NCBI GenBank assembly: GCA_018335615.1
Contig: JAGXRS010000221.1
Coordinates: 1 to 20,090, forward strand
Length of the DNA: 20,090 nt
Reading direction: 5' to 3'
From: Hydrogenophaga sp.
GTDB taxonomy: Bacteria; Pseudomonadota; Gammaproteobacteria; Burkholderiales; Burkholderiaceae_C
Shown here: positions 1 through 8,047 of the stretch, in pieces
Layout: every line of letters starts with the position of its first letter
How positions within the stretch are numbered: the first letter of the stretch is position 1
Notes under the pieces: model-generated
Told to the model about the DNA's origin: nothing
Seen by the model: only the letters and a program-made list of their open reading frames with translations
Databases searched by the model: none
Made by a program: the position numbers and the translations under genes

Positions 1-975
1 CTTGACCGGCTTGGCCAGGGTTTGCCACAAGGCAACGTCTGAAGCCACTGTGGCGGCAAACTGGTCGGCCGTCTTGAGCGGAGGGGGTGGCATGTTTTTG
101 GAAATGAAGTTTTCCCGCATCCCCTCGGTCGCCAGAATTTTGTTGACCTCCTCATTCATGCGGTTCACGATCTCTGGCGGCGTGCCAGCAGGAGCGAAAA
201 CCCCATACCAGCCATCGGCATCGAACTTAAACCCTTGCTCGGTCAGTCGGGGCAGATCGGGCAATGCCGGGCCACGGGAAGAGCCTGTAATGCCCAGGCC
301 CACCAGTCGACCACTCCGAATGTGCGGGACGGGCGACGCAATGTCAGTAAAGGCTACGCTGATGTTGTTGCCCAACAGGTCCGACACGACCGCCGACGTG
401 CCCTTGTACGGAATGTGTGGCATGAACAGCTTGTAATGGGATTTGATCGTTTCCATGGCCAGATGCCCGCTGGATCCGTTGCCCCAGGTGCCATAAGCCA
501 GTTTGCCGGGATTGGCTTTGGCATATCGCACCATGTCCGCGAGTGTCTTGAACCCCGTCGAAGGATTGGCCACCAGCAAGATGCCAGACAAGCCAATCTG
601 GGCCACGGGCACCAAGTCTTTGAGCGTGTCGTATGGCATCTTAGATACCAGCAGTGGATTCAGCGCGATGGACGACGACGCACTGAACAAAAATGTGTGG
701 CCATCCGGCTCTGCTTTGGCTACCGCGTTGTTGCCTATCAAGCCGTTGGCGCCCCCACGGTTATCAACGACCACAGGTTGCTTGATAGCCTCCTGCAATG
801 GACCCGCGAGCAAGCGGGCGAAAATGTCGCCCCCCGATCCTGCCGGCCCCGAGACCACGAGTTTGACCGGGTGTCTTGGCCATGCAATCGGCTTGTTGGA
901 CTGGGCAGCAGCAGGCAACGCGAGCAAAGCGCTGCTGGCCAGAAAAGTGCGACGGTTAAGAAATTTGGTTGACAC
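1..975 (-). CDS. Bug/TctC-family tripartite tricarboxylate transporter substrate-binding protein (C-terminus cut by window edge)
   Basis: This is a periplasmic solute-binding protein of the Bug (TctC) family, which usually presents carboxylates or small organic acids to a TctAB-type permease. The frame starts with GTG at 975-973, preceded by AGGAG seven bases upstream, and stays open to base 1, giving 325 visible residues; the family is usually about 320-330, so only a few residues are missing. The N-terminus has a twin-arginine-like signal (NRRTFLASSALLALPAAAQS, RR at residues 8-9). Family features follow: a WPxHPVKLVV start of the mature domain, a GPAGSGGDIFAR ligand loop, VVVDNRGGANGLIG, and YGTWGNGSSGHL. 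It is the last visible gene of the minus-strand catabolic operon, 57 bases after the preceding gene, which suggests binding of the pathway substrate or a related acid. No permease gene is in view and the ligand is unknown. Confidence 0.93.
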   Translation of the reverse strand, partial: MSTKFLNRRTFLASSALLALPAAAQSNKPIAWPRHPVKLVVSGPAGSGGDIFARLLAGPLQEAIKQPVVVDNRGGANGLIGNNAVAKAEPDGHTFLFSASSSIALNPLLVSKMPYDTLKDLVPVAQIGLSGILLVANPSTGFKTLADMVRYAKANPGKLAYGTWGNGSSGHLAMETIKSHYKLFMPHIPYKGTSAVVSDLLGNNISVAFTDIASPVPHIRSGRLVGLGITGSSRGPALPDLPRLTEQGFKFDADGWYGVFAPAGTPPEIVNRMNEEVNKILATEGMRENFISKNMPPPPLKTADQFAATVASDVALWQTLAKPVK

Positions 976-1032
976 GGTTTGTCTCCTTATTTAAGTCCGT
1001 GGTTGAGAAAAAACTTCAGATACGCTGCGCTG

Positions 1033-1716
1033 TCACCGCAACGATTCGTACACCTGGGCGCCCAGTGCCGTTCCATGGACCGACAGGTGAGCACCCAACT
1101 GAATGGCTTGCAGCATCTGGTCTGTGTTCAGGCCCAGGCTCATACCCTGACGAATGTGGTGGCGCAGCGCAGGCGGGTTATGCGCCGTGAAACAGGCGTT
1201 CAGCGCGATATGCACCAGGCATTTTTCTGCTGGCACCAGACCGTGGTCTGGCCCTTCAGAGGCCAGCAAAGGCTGCACGACCTCGGCATAACCTGGGTCC
1301 AGGCGTTCAAGCAGCGTCATGGGATCCGACGCGCCTTCAGGGATCAACGATGGGTTGGTTTCTTGGGCGAGGATGGCAGCCGCCTGCACTACCGACGCCA
1401 GTCCTTGGGTCGCCACCAGGTGCAGCACATCGAAGATGTCGGCTGGCGTGGCACCGCATTCCAGTGCCTTGCCCATGTGGGTGCGCAACCCCGATTCAAA
1501 CAGGTGGCTGGCCGAGGCATCCAGGGCAACGTAGGTCAACTCCACCATCCGTTCTGACATCGGGCCCGTGCGGGCTGGGTAACCCGCATAACACGCGTAC
1601 TGGCGCAAGAATTCAGGCCGCTCTCGCAGGAAAGTGTCATTCCAGGGACGCCAGTAGCCGCGCTCACGGACAAATTCGGTCTGGATGGCCTCGCGGTCGA
1701 TATCGGACGGGTTCAT
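1033..1716 (-). CDS. Carboxymuconolactone decarboxylase (CMD)/AhpD-like family protein, two CMD repeats
   Basis: The product is 227 residues. I chose ATG at 1716 because it forms an ATGA overlap with the stop of the upstream SDR gene, which implies translational coupling; the frame is open further upstream but only inside that SDR gene. Two CMD-type helical repeats are visible, at about residues 30-120 (ELTYVALDASASHLFESGL, then HMGKALECGATPADI) and 138-225 (CLVHIALNACFTAHNPPALRHHI). The CxxC redox pair of true AhpD peroxidase reductases is absent, so it is not expected to be a thiol peroxidase partner. Members of this family include gamma-carboxymuconolactone decarboxylases, but most paralogues have no assigned reaction. 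Its place inside a CoA-dependent catabolic operon suggests a decarboxylase or hydrolytic role on a pathway intermediate; this is inference. Confidence 0.85.
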   Translation of the reverse strand: MNPSDIDREAIQTEFVRERGYWRPWNDTFLRERPEFLRQYACYAGYPARTGPMSERMVELTYVALDASASHLFESGLRTHMGKALECGATPADIFDVLHLVATQGLASVVQAAAILAQETNPSLIPEGASDPMTLLERLDPGYAEVVQPLLASEGPDHGLVPAEKCLVHIALNACFTAHNPPALRHHIRQGMSLGLNTDQMLQAIQLGAHLSVHGTALGAQVYESLR

Positions 1717-2945
1717 GCAGCGGCCCTCCCGCTCTCGGCTGCCATCGACAGGGTTTGCCCGGTCAGGTACTGGGCACCTGCCCCGGCGATGAAGTGAATC
1801 AGGGGCGAAAGCCGCTGCGGTGACATGCCCTCCCCCAGTTCCAGCGCGTTGATGCGCAAGCCTTTTGCGCCCCATTCGCACGCCAGTGTGGCCACCAGCA
1901 TGCGCACGGCGGCAGCCTCGCCAGCCTCAGACCAATCCACGGCAGCAGGCCTGGGGAGCAACAACGTGAGACTCGCCTGCTGACCATGCCGCGAGGCAAA
2001 ACGGGAAGCCAGCGCATGCGCCGCGTGCAGCCGCTGGCCCGGTGCAACTTGACACAGGCCGACTTCCAGACAGGCACGGTAAGCGGAAGGCGACTGAGAC
2101 GACTCGTGCAACCAGGGTGCGGACTCAGAACCTTCAATGGCCAAGGCAAGTGGCGCCGAGATCGGCAGCGAAGGCAGTTCGGACGCTGGCAAGGGCTGAC
2201 TACCGCCGTACACCGACGATCCGCCATCCACCGTCAACACCTGACCGCTCAGCGGCGCGGCGGCCGGGCTGGCCAGAAAACACAGGGCAGCGGCCATTTC
2301 CTCTGGCTCGGCCATGCGGCCCATCGGAATCTTGGCCAGCACACCCTCGGGCTTCAGCCGGGCCGCGGCTATCAGGCCGGCCACCAGTTCGGTACGGACA
2401 AAGCCGGGGCTGAGCACGGTCACGCACCAATCCGGCCGCGCCTGAGCGAGTGCCTGAGACTGGGCAATCAGCCCCGCTTTGCTCGGACTGTAGGCACCAC
2501 GCCAGGGAATGGCACGCAGGCCAGCACCCGATGCCACATTGACAATTCGCGCCCCCCGGTCCAGCCGTGGTGCCAGCGCTCGAACCAAGGCAGCGGGAGC
2601 ATGGAGATTGAGCGTCAGCAATCGATCCAGATCGGCCCAGGTCTGATCGACCAAGGGCAGATTGAGGCGGTCGGAAATGCCGGCGTTGTTGACCAGCGCA
2701 TCCAGCGGCGGCGCGTCAACCGCCAAAGCCTGAATGTCCGAATCCCGCGTCAGGTCGGTCACGCAGACAAGATGATTTACCTGGGCTGGAGGTGGAAGTT
2801 CCTGGCACAAACTGTCGAGCCCTGCCGCGTCGCGATCCACGAGCACGCAACGCCACCCCTGCCTGGCGAACTGGAACGCCGCGGCACGGCCAATGCCAGA
2901 CGCAGCGCCGGTGATCAAGACCGTGGAGTGGGTCATGTGCTTCAT
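1713..2945 (-). CDS. Short-chain dehydrogenase/reductase with a degenerate C-terminal second SDR half
   Basis: The product is 410 residues, against about 250 for a normal classical SDR. Residues 1-246 form a complete SDR: TGAASGIG (12-19) for nucleotide binding, D37 at the end of beta-2 favouring NAD, NNAG (86-89), and the catalytic S139, Y152 and K156 (YSPSK). After a linker, residues about 340-402 resemble only the C-terminal part of another SDR: LACEWGAKGLRINALELGEG and later FIAGAGAQYLTGQTLSMAAE, the equivalents of the usual EWGxxGIRVNAxxPG and YxTGQxLxVDGG. The second half has no glycine-rich motif and no YxxxK, so it cannot catalyse alone and may serve in oligomerisation. The gene starts 7 bases after the preceding SDR stops and overlaps the next gene by 4. 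A second in-frame ATG at 2936 is possible. Likely reaction: NAD-dependent oxidation of an alcohol or 3-hydroxyacyl-CoA. Confidence 0.88.
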   Translation of the reverse strand: MKHMTHSTVLITGAASGIGRAAAFQFARQGWRCVLVDRDAAGLDSLCQELPPPAQVNHLVCVTDLTRDSDIQALAVDAPPLDALVNNAGISDRLNLPLVDQTWADLDRLLTLNLHAPAALVRALAPRLDRGARIVNVASGAGLRAIPWRGAYSPSKAGLIAQSQALAQARPDWCVTVLSPGFVRTELVAGLIAAARLKPEGVLAKIPMGRMAEPEEMAAALCFLASPAAAPLSGQVLTVDGGSSVYGGSQPLPASELPSLPISAPLALAIEGSESAPWLHESSQSPSAYRACLEVGLCQVAPGQRLHAAHALASRFASRHGQQASLTLLLPRPAAVDWSEAGEAAAVRMLVATLACEWGAKGLRINALELGEGMSPQRLSPLIHFIAGAGAQYLTGQTLSMAAESGRAAA

Positions 2946-2952
2946 GCCCGCG

Positions 2953-3720
2953 TCAGAGATTGGTGAACGTCACGCCACCATCCACGACCAGCGCCTGCGC
3001 GGTCATGAAGGCGGCCTGGTCACTGGCCAAGAAGCAGATGCCCTTGGCGATGTCTTCCACGGTTCCCAGGCGGCCCAGCGGTGTGCGCGCGGCGCGGCGT
3101 GCATCGCGCTCGGCATCGCGGTTGCGCTGAGTGCCCTCGGTCGGAACAGCCGAAGGACAAACTGCATTGACCCGGATATTGCGGGCCCCCAGTTCGGCCG
3201 CGGCTGCACGCGTCAAACCCAGCACGCCCGCCTTGATACCGGAATACACCACGGAGTTGAGCGTGGAACGCAAGGCCGCCGTTGAGGCAACGTTGACAAT
3301 CGCGCCACCCCGCTGCGGGTCCATGGCGGCCGAGGCCGCCTGCATGCCCCAGATAACGGCCTTGAAACCCACGTCAAGCATGCGGTCCATGGTGTCCAGC
3401 TGGATCTCCGGCAGCGCCTGATAGCGCACCCAGGCAGCGTTGTTGACCAGGATATCGAAGCGCCCACCCTGCTCCCGGGTTTGCTGCACCGCGGCGGCGA
3501 TGCCCTCTCGGCTGGCGATGTTGTGCACAACGGAAAATGCCTGTCCGCCACAGGCGCGAATCTCTTCAACGACGGCGTCGACGAACGCCTGCTTCAGGTC
3601 ATTGACGCCCACGATGGCGCCCCGTGCAGCCATTTGGCGGGCTGTCTCCTTGCCGATGCCGTTGCCAGCGCCGGTCACCAGGGCCACGCGGCCCTGCAAG
3701 TCTTGTTGAATGATTTCCAT
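2953..3720 (-). CDS. Classical SDR-family NAD(P)-dependent oxidoreductase
   Basis: The product is 255 residues, a normal length for a classical SDR. It has TGAGNGIG (16-23), D41 after beta-2 (VNDLK), which favours NAD, NNAA (93-96) in place of NNAG, catalytic S146, Y159 and K163 (YSGIK), and a C-terminal QALVVDGG. The family oxidises secondary alcohols or reduces ketones, often as 3-hydroxyacyl-CoA dehydrogenases in operons such as this. ATG at 3720 lies 3 bases after the acyl-CoA dehydrogenase stop codon and the stop lies 7 bases before the next SDR, so it is surely cotranscribed. The substrate cannot be read from the sequence. Confidence 0.93.
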   Translation of the reverse strand: MEIIQQDLQGRVALVTGAGNGIGKETARQMAARGAIVGVNDLKQAFVDAVVEEIRACGGQAFSVVHNIASREGIAAAVQQTREQGGRFDILVNNAAWVRYQALPEIQLDTMDRMLDVGFKAVIWGMQAASAAMDPQRGGAIVNVASTAALRSTLNSVVYSGIKAGVLGLTRAAAAELGARNIRVNAVCPSAVPTEGTQRNRDAERDARRAARTPLGRLGTVEDIAKGICFLASDQAAFMTAQALVVDGGVTFTNL

Positions 3721-3723
3721 GGT

Positions 3724-4683
3724 TTAGGCCGCCTTGATGAATGATCGGCCCAGGTCGCGAGCCAGGGAACCGGCGCCGAATGCGGCGTCGAGCTTGCGCA
3801 CTTCGCGCAGGGAGTAGTGGAGCGGAACCTCCCAGGTGAAACCCATGCCCCCGTGCAGGTGGATGGCCTTTTCCAATACGAAAACGGCGTTGGTGATCGC
3901 ACCGGCAAGGGCGGTGTGAGCGGTGCGAGCCTGCCCATATTCGTTGGTGGCCAGTGCGCGCTGTATGGCGGCCATCGAGACCTCCTGCACCAGCTTCATT
4001 CGCGCCAGCCAGTGGCGCACGGCCTGTTTGGCCGACAAGGGCCTGCCAAACTGGACCCGGTTGGCCATGTACAGCGCGGACGCCTGGAGCGCACCATCTG
4101 CTGCACCGTTGACCAGCGAAGCCAGCAAAAGGCGGGCGTGATGCATCAGCGCACCCGTGGCTGTTGCATCCAGGCGCGCCAGTACCGTCGTTTCCGAAAG
4201 CGCCAACCATTGCTGCGGAAATTCGGGGTCGAGAGCGGTGTCAGACTGAATCACCACCCCAGCCAGATCCACCAGCGCAGCACCGTTCGCCTCGGGCACC
4301 AACACCCAATCAGAGACCGACGCATGCCGCGCTGTGCCCGCCATACCCTGTGCGAGGCTCCCGGCCCAGGCGATGGTGGCGATCTTGTCGCCAGAGACCA
4401 GCTGCTCGCCTTCGGGCGAGCCGGCCAGCGCCCGGGCCAGCAGCAGTTGCTCGATCAGTGGAAACGGCAGCCTCAGCTTTCCCGCGGCATGGGCAATGGG
4501 CACCGCAAAGGCAATGCCCAGACCCATACCACCGTCTTCTTCGGGCGCGCACACCCCTGTCAGCCCCGCCTGTGCGAGCACATGAGCAGCCTCTCTCGGA
4601 CCACGGCCCAGGGCATCGGCAATCGCAGCGGCAGCGGCGTCGGCGAATTCTTCGGGTCGCAGGCTCTCGTCGTGCATCGTCAT
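3724..4683 (-). CDS. Acyl-CoA dehydrogenase family, short subunit lacking the classical catalytic glutamate
   Basis: The product is 319 residues, clearly shorter than the usual 380-400. Recognisable acyl-CoA dehydrogenase parts are the first helical domain (residues 10-100, with APEEDGGMGLG), RVQFGRPLSAKQAVRH (209-224), a FAD-contacting stretch, and HLHGGMGFTWEVPLHY (275-290). The usual C-terminal YEGTxEIQ segment with the catalytic glutamate is replaced by DAAFGAGSLARD. The partner gene immediately upstream (4680-5885) overlaps by ATGA. Known heteromeric acyl-CoA dehydrogenases, such as the actinobacterial steroid side-chain enzymes, pair a full subunit with one that lacks a working base; the same arrangement is inferred here. 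ATG at 4683 is preceded by AAGGA at good spacing. Confidence 0.9.
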   Translation of the reverse strand: MTMHDESLRPEEFADAAAAAIADALGRGPREAAHVLAQAGLTGVCAPEEDGGMGLGIAFAVPIAHAAGKLRLPFPLIEQLLLARALAGSPEGEQLVSGDKIATIAWAGSLAQGMAGTARHASVSDWVLVPEANGAALVDLAGVVIQSDTALDPEFPQQWLALSETTVLARLDATATGALMHHARLLLASLVNGAADGALQASALYMANRVQFGRPLSAKQAVRHWLARMKLVQEVSMAAIQRALATNEYGQARTAHTALAGAITNAVFVLEKAIHLHGGMGFTWEVPLHYSLREVRKLDAAFGAGSLARDLGRSFIKAA

Positions 4684-5885
4684 GTCAAATCCTTGGGTAG
4701 CTTCAGAATGCGTTGAGCGATCACGTCCAGCTGCACCTCGGTCGTGCCGGCGTAAAGCGTCTCGGCACGAGCGAACAGATAGGCGCCGGTGAATGTTTTA
4801 CGGGCACGCTGGGCAGCAGGGCTGGACGTCGGGTTCACGTGCGACATAAGCGACAGTGCCAGCGAAGCAAACGCCTGATGGCACTCTGACCAGTACAGCT
4901 TGGTCAGCGAGCCGCGGGCCCCAATTTCGTTGCCCGCCATCATGGATTCGACCGTGCACTCGACCAGACCCTTGAGTCCATCAATCTCGCACAGCACATC
5001 GCCAATGCGGCGCTGGTAGTAGCCGTCCTGCAGGAGGCTGGACAATTCCTGGTCTGACTTGCAGGCCTGCACCAGATGACGCAACTCGCACTCGAAACGC
5101 CATGGGCGGTACATGCGATTCGTTGCCCGTTCAATCGACAACACACGCACCGCCGAACTCCATCCCTGGTCTGGCGCGCCAAGCCGGGCCGAATCGGGTA
5201 CCACGACATTGTCGAAAAAGACCTCGGCGAACGACTCCTTGCCATCGATGGACTTGATCGGCACGACGCGAATACCCGGTGTGTCCATTGGCACCGCGAA
5301 CATCAACATGCCGCGATGGGCATCCGCGACAGTGCCCGTGCGGGTCAGCAGCAGACAGAACTGGGACTTGGCGGCACCGCTGGTCCAGATCTTCTGGCCA
5401 TTGATGCGCCAGTGGCCCCCCTCCTCCACGGCCCGGGTGCGCAGACGGGCCAGGTCGGAGCCGGCGTCCGGCTCGGAAAAGCCCTGACACCAGTAGTGCT
5501 CCATCCGCAGGATGGCGGGCAGGAAGGCCTGCTTCTGCGCTTCCGTGCCCACGGCCATGATGATGGGACCCGCGAGTTCCTTGCCGATGGAACTGACACT
5601 TTCCGGCATCGCCAAGGCGCCGACCTCTTTGTTCACCGCCAGGTGTTCACGCAGGCTCAGACCATGCCCACCATAGGTCCTGGGCCAGGTCATGCCAGCC
5701 AGGCCGGCGCGGTACATCGCAGCCTCCCAGTCACGGGACTCATCCAGTGAAGGAGACCGGTAATCCAGGCTGTCTGCGCGCATGTGCATGGGCAGGTTCG
5801 CGCGCAGCCAGGTGCGTGCATGTCGGCGGTACGCATCCCGTCCGGTGGCCGGATCAGGCAGGACCACATTCGTGTCAAAGTGCAT
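4680..5885 (-). CDS. Acyl-CoA dehydrogenase, full-length subunit
   Basis: The product is 401 residues from ATG at 5885; I preferred this to a TTG at 5897 because AGGA lies five bases before the ATG, while the TTG would overlap the preceding stop. It carries the N-terminal helical domain (WPRTYGGHGLSL), the FAD/substrate segment CQGFSEPDAGSDLA, KIWTSGA, and the C-terminal helical domain ending LYAGTTEVQLDVIAQRIL. The position of the classical catalytic glutamate (YEGT) is alanine here, but helix G contains SIERATNR (glutamate at residue 252), where isovaleryl-CoA and long-chain dehydrogenases carry theirs, so this subunit can be active. It oxidises an acyl-CoA to the 2-enoyl-CoA with FAD, presumably with electron-transferring flavoprotein as acceptor. 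It lies between the CoA ligase gene and the short subunit gene. Confidence 0.93.
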   Translation of the reverse strand: MHFDTNVVLPDPATGRDAYRRHARTWLRANLPMHMRADSLDYRSPSLDESRDWEAAMYRAGLAGMTWPRTYGGHGLSLREHLAVNKEVGALAMPESVSSIGKELAGPIIMAVGTEAQKQAFLPAILRMEHYWCQGFSEPDAGSDLARLRTRAVEEGGHWRINGQKIWTSGAAKSQFCLLLTRTGTVADAHRGMLMFAVPMDTPGIRVVPIKSIDGKESFAEVFFDNVVVPDSARLGAPDQGWSSAVRVLSIERATNRMYRPWRFECELRHLVQACKSDQELSSLLQDGYYQRRIGDVLCEIDGLKGLVECTVESMMAGNEIGARGSLTKLYWSECHQAFASLALSLMSHVNPTSSPAAQRARKTFTGAYLFARAETLYAGTTEVQLDVIAQRILKLPKDLT

Positions 5886-5893
5886 GGGGTTCC

Positions 5894-8044
5894 TCAAGGT
5901 GCAGGGGCTGCGGATTGCAGGGGAATCATCAACGCGTCCAGCACGGCAACACCTTGGCCGCGGGGACGCACCAGAACCGGGTTGAGATCGATCTCGGCCA
6001 CCTGGTCACGGTGCCGGTGGGCAAACTCGGACAGTTGGGCCACCAGACGAGCCGCCGCCTCCTGGTCCAGTGGCGGTTGACCCCGCACGCCATCGAGCAG
6101 CGGGAACAGGCGCAGCGAACGGATCATGGACAGGGCTTCGCCCTGCGACACGGGTGCAGCCTGTACTGCCACATCGCGCAAGACCTCGGCGTAAATGCCC
6201 CCCATGCCGACCATGACCACCGGACCAAAAACGGGGTCGCGCGACACGCCTGCGATCAGCTCCGCCCCGCCGGTCAGCATCGGGGCCACCAGAATGCCCT
6301 CAATGCGTGCCTGAGGCGCGCAGGTGCCCACATTGCTGAGGATCCGAGCATGCGCCTGCCGGACGGATTCGACATCGGCCAGGTTGAGCACCACGCCACC
6401 GACCTCGGTCTTGTGGGGCAGATCTTCAGACACGACCTTGAGCACCACCGGAAAACCCACTGCCTGAGCGGCCTCAACCGCTTCGTCCGCCGACTGAACC
6501 TGTTGCTCTTGCGGAATGGAAAAACCTGCGGCCGCCAAGGCTTGCTTGGCACCCCACTCGCTCTGAAAGGCAGAAGCAGGCAGGCGCGCCGGAGGTGTCG
6601 CGTCAGCGACCGGCGGCACAGGCGGCACAGCCTGCAGCTGCGACAGGCGCACCAGATGGGCCAGGCCACGGGCGGCCGAGTCAATGCTGGAGAACACCGG
6701 AATCCCCAACGCACGAATCTGTTGGACAGCGTCCTCCGGCCCCCGGCTGATGACCACCAATACCCGCTGCGGGTGGCGCTGGCGCAACTGGCTCAAGGCC
6801 TCCAGGTACACCCCCCGCAGGCGGCTGCTGTAGAGCGACAGCGACAGATACAGCACGGTCACCCCAGCGCCGGGCGCTTCCTGAAGGGCCGACAAAACGC
6901 TCAACAGGGTTTCGGGTTTGCTCGACAGTTGGGCAGACGCATCCACCGGATTGGTCGTGCTGGCGGTCGGCAACACACGCCGAATAAACGCTTGCGTCGC
7001 ATCATCCAGGGGCGGCAGGCTCAACCTGGCCTCGCTCATGGCGTCGGCCATCATGATGCAAAAACCACCCGAAGCCGCTATCAAGGTCACCTCGGGTCCC
7101 ATGGGCAAACGGTCGGGCAGCAGTTGGGCCAGGGCCTGGCCCAGCTCCATCAAGTCCTCGTGCGAGCGCACGCGCAGGGCCCCATGTCGCCGGAACACGG
7201 CATCAATCACCGCGTCTGAGCCGGCCAGCGCACCGGTGTGGGACGCCGCAGCGGCCTGCCCCATTTCTGTGGCGCCGATCTTCAGCACCAGCACCGGTTT
7301 GCGATGTTCACGAGCGATGTCAAGCGCGCGACGCAAACGGTCACCATCGCGGCAGGTTTCCATGCAGCACAGAATGACGCGGGTCTGAGAATCGCAGGCG
7401 AGAGCGGCAATGCCATCTGCCAGGTCCACATCGGCCTCGTTGCCCAAGGTCACCATGCGGCTGATCCCTACCCCGTTCTGCACCAGAATCTGCAGGGTGT
7501 AGCTTCCGATGTTGCCGGACTGCGAGACGATGCCCACGTGGCCAGGCTGGGGCATGTGGTCCTCCAGCGCGACCGAGAAGGAACCGATGGTCCGTTCCGC
7601 CACGCCGATGGTGCCCAGGCAATTGGGACCGATCAGGCGCATACCGTGCGCTTGGGCCAATCCGGTCATCTCTGCCTGCATCGCGGCACCGTCAGCACCT
7701 GCTTCGGCAAAGCCCGCCGACAGCATCACCACGCCCTTGACGCCACGTTGAGCGCACTCGCGAACCGCCTGCAACGCGGCCTCAGCGGGCACCGCCACCA
7801 GCGCCAACTCCGGCGCGGTCGGGGTGTCTGCCAAGCAAGGGTATGCGGCCAGGCCCTGAACCTCCCCGCCCTTGGGATTGACTGGGTAGATGGCGCCCGG
7901 ATACCCATATTTCAGCAGCAGGTGCACCGGGCGCCCGCCGATTTTGGTGATGTCGTTTGAGGCACCGATGACGGCGATGCTTTTCGCTTTGAAAAAAGCA
8001 TCCATCCCATCCCCGGGCAGGGGATGGTGTTTTGGAGTCAGCAT
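5894..8044 (-). CDS. NDP-forming acyl-CoA synthetase (acetate-CoA ligase family), fused alpha and beta parts
   Basis: The product is 716 residues and joins, in order, a CoA-binding Rossmann domain (about 15-145, IAVIGASNDITKIGGRPV), succinyl-CoA-synthetase-like ligase domains (about 165-465) and an ATP-grasp domain (about 495-716). The phosphohistidine expected to shuttle phosphate is H269 in AASHTGALAGSD; the second histidine, in the ATP-grasp part, is H544 in DLPHKTEVGGV. Both are present, so it should be active. The reaction is acid + CoA + ATP to acyl-CoA + ADP + phosphate. It starts 3 bases after the hydratase gene stops and ends 8 bases before the dehydrogenase gene. In this operon it probably activates the pathway acid before beta-oxidation; the acid itself is not identifiable from sequence. 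Confidence 0.93.
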   Translation of the reverse strand: MLTPKHHPLPGDGMDAFFKAKSIAVIGASNDITKIGGRPVHLLLKYGYPGAIYPVNPKGGEVQGLAAYPCLADTPTAPELALVAVPAEAALQAVRECAQRGVKGVVMLSAGFAEAGADGAAMQAEMTGLAQAHGMRLIGPNCLGTIGVAERTIGSFSVALEDHMPQPGHVGIVSQSGNIGSYTLQILVQNGVGISRMVTLGNEADVDLADGIAALACDSQTRVILCCMETCRDGDRLRRALDIAREHRKPVLVLKIGATEMGQAAAASHTGALAGSDAVIDAVFRRHGALRVRSHEDLMELGQALAQLLPDRLPMGPEVTLIAASGGFCIMMADAMSEARLSLPPLDDATQAFIRRVLPTASTTNPVDASAQLSSKPETLLSVLSALQEAPGAGVTVLYLSLSLYSSRLRGVYLEALSQLRQRHPQRVLVVISRGPEDAVQQIRALGIPVFSSIDSAARGLAHLVRLSQLQAVPPVPPVADATPPARLPASAFQSEWGAKQALAAAGFSIPQEQQVQSADEAVEAAQAVGFPVVLKVVSEDLPHKTEVGGVVLNLADVESVRQAHARILSNVGTCAPQARIEGILVAPMLTGGAELIAGVSRDPVFGPVVMVGMGGIYAEVLRDVAVQAAPVSQGEALSMIRSLRLFPLLDGVRGQPPLDQEAAARLVAQLSEFAHRHRDQVAEIDLNPVLVRPRGQGVAVLDALMIPLQSAAPAP

Positions 8045-8047
8045 GGT

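Noticed and set aside
1986..2966. Long plus-strand frame opposite the fused SDR gene
   Set aside because: The minus-strand frame has clear SDR motifs; the plus frame is rich in R, G, Q and H and typical of an antisense shadow in GC-rich DNA.
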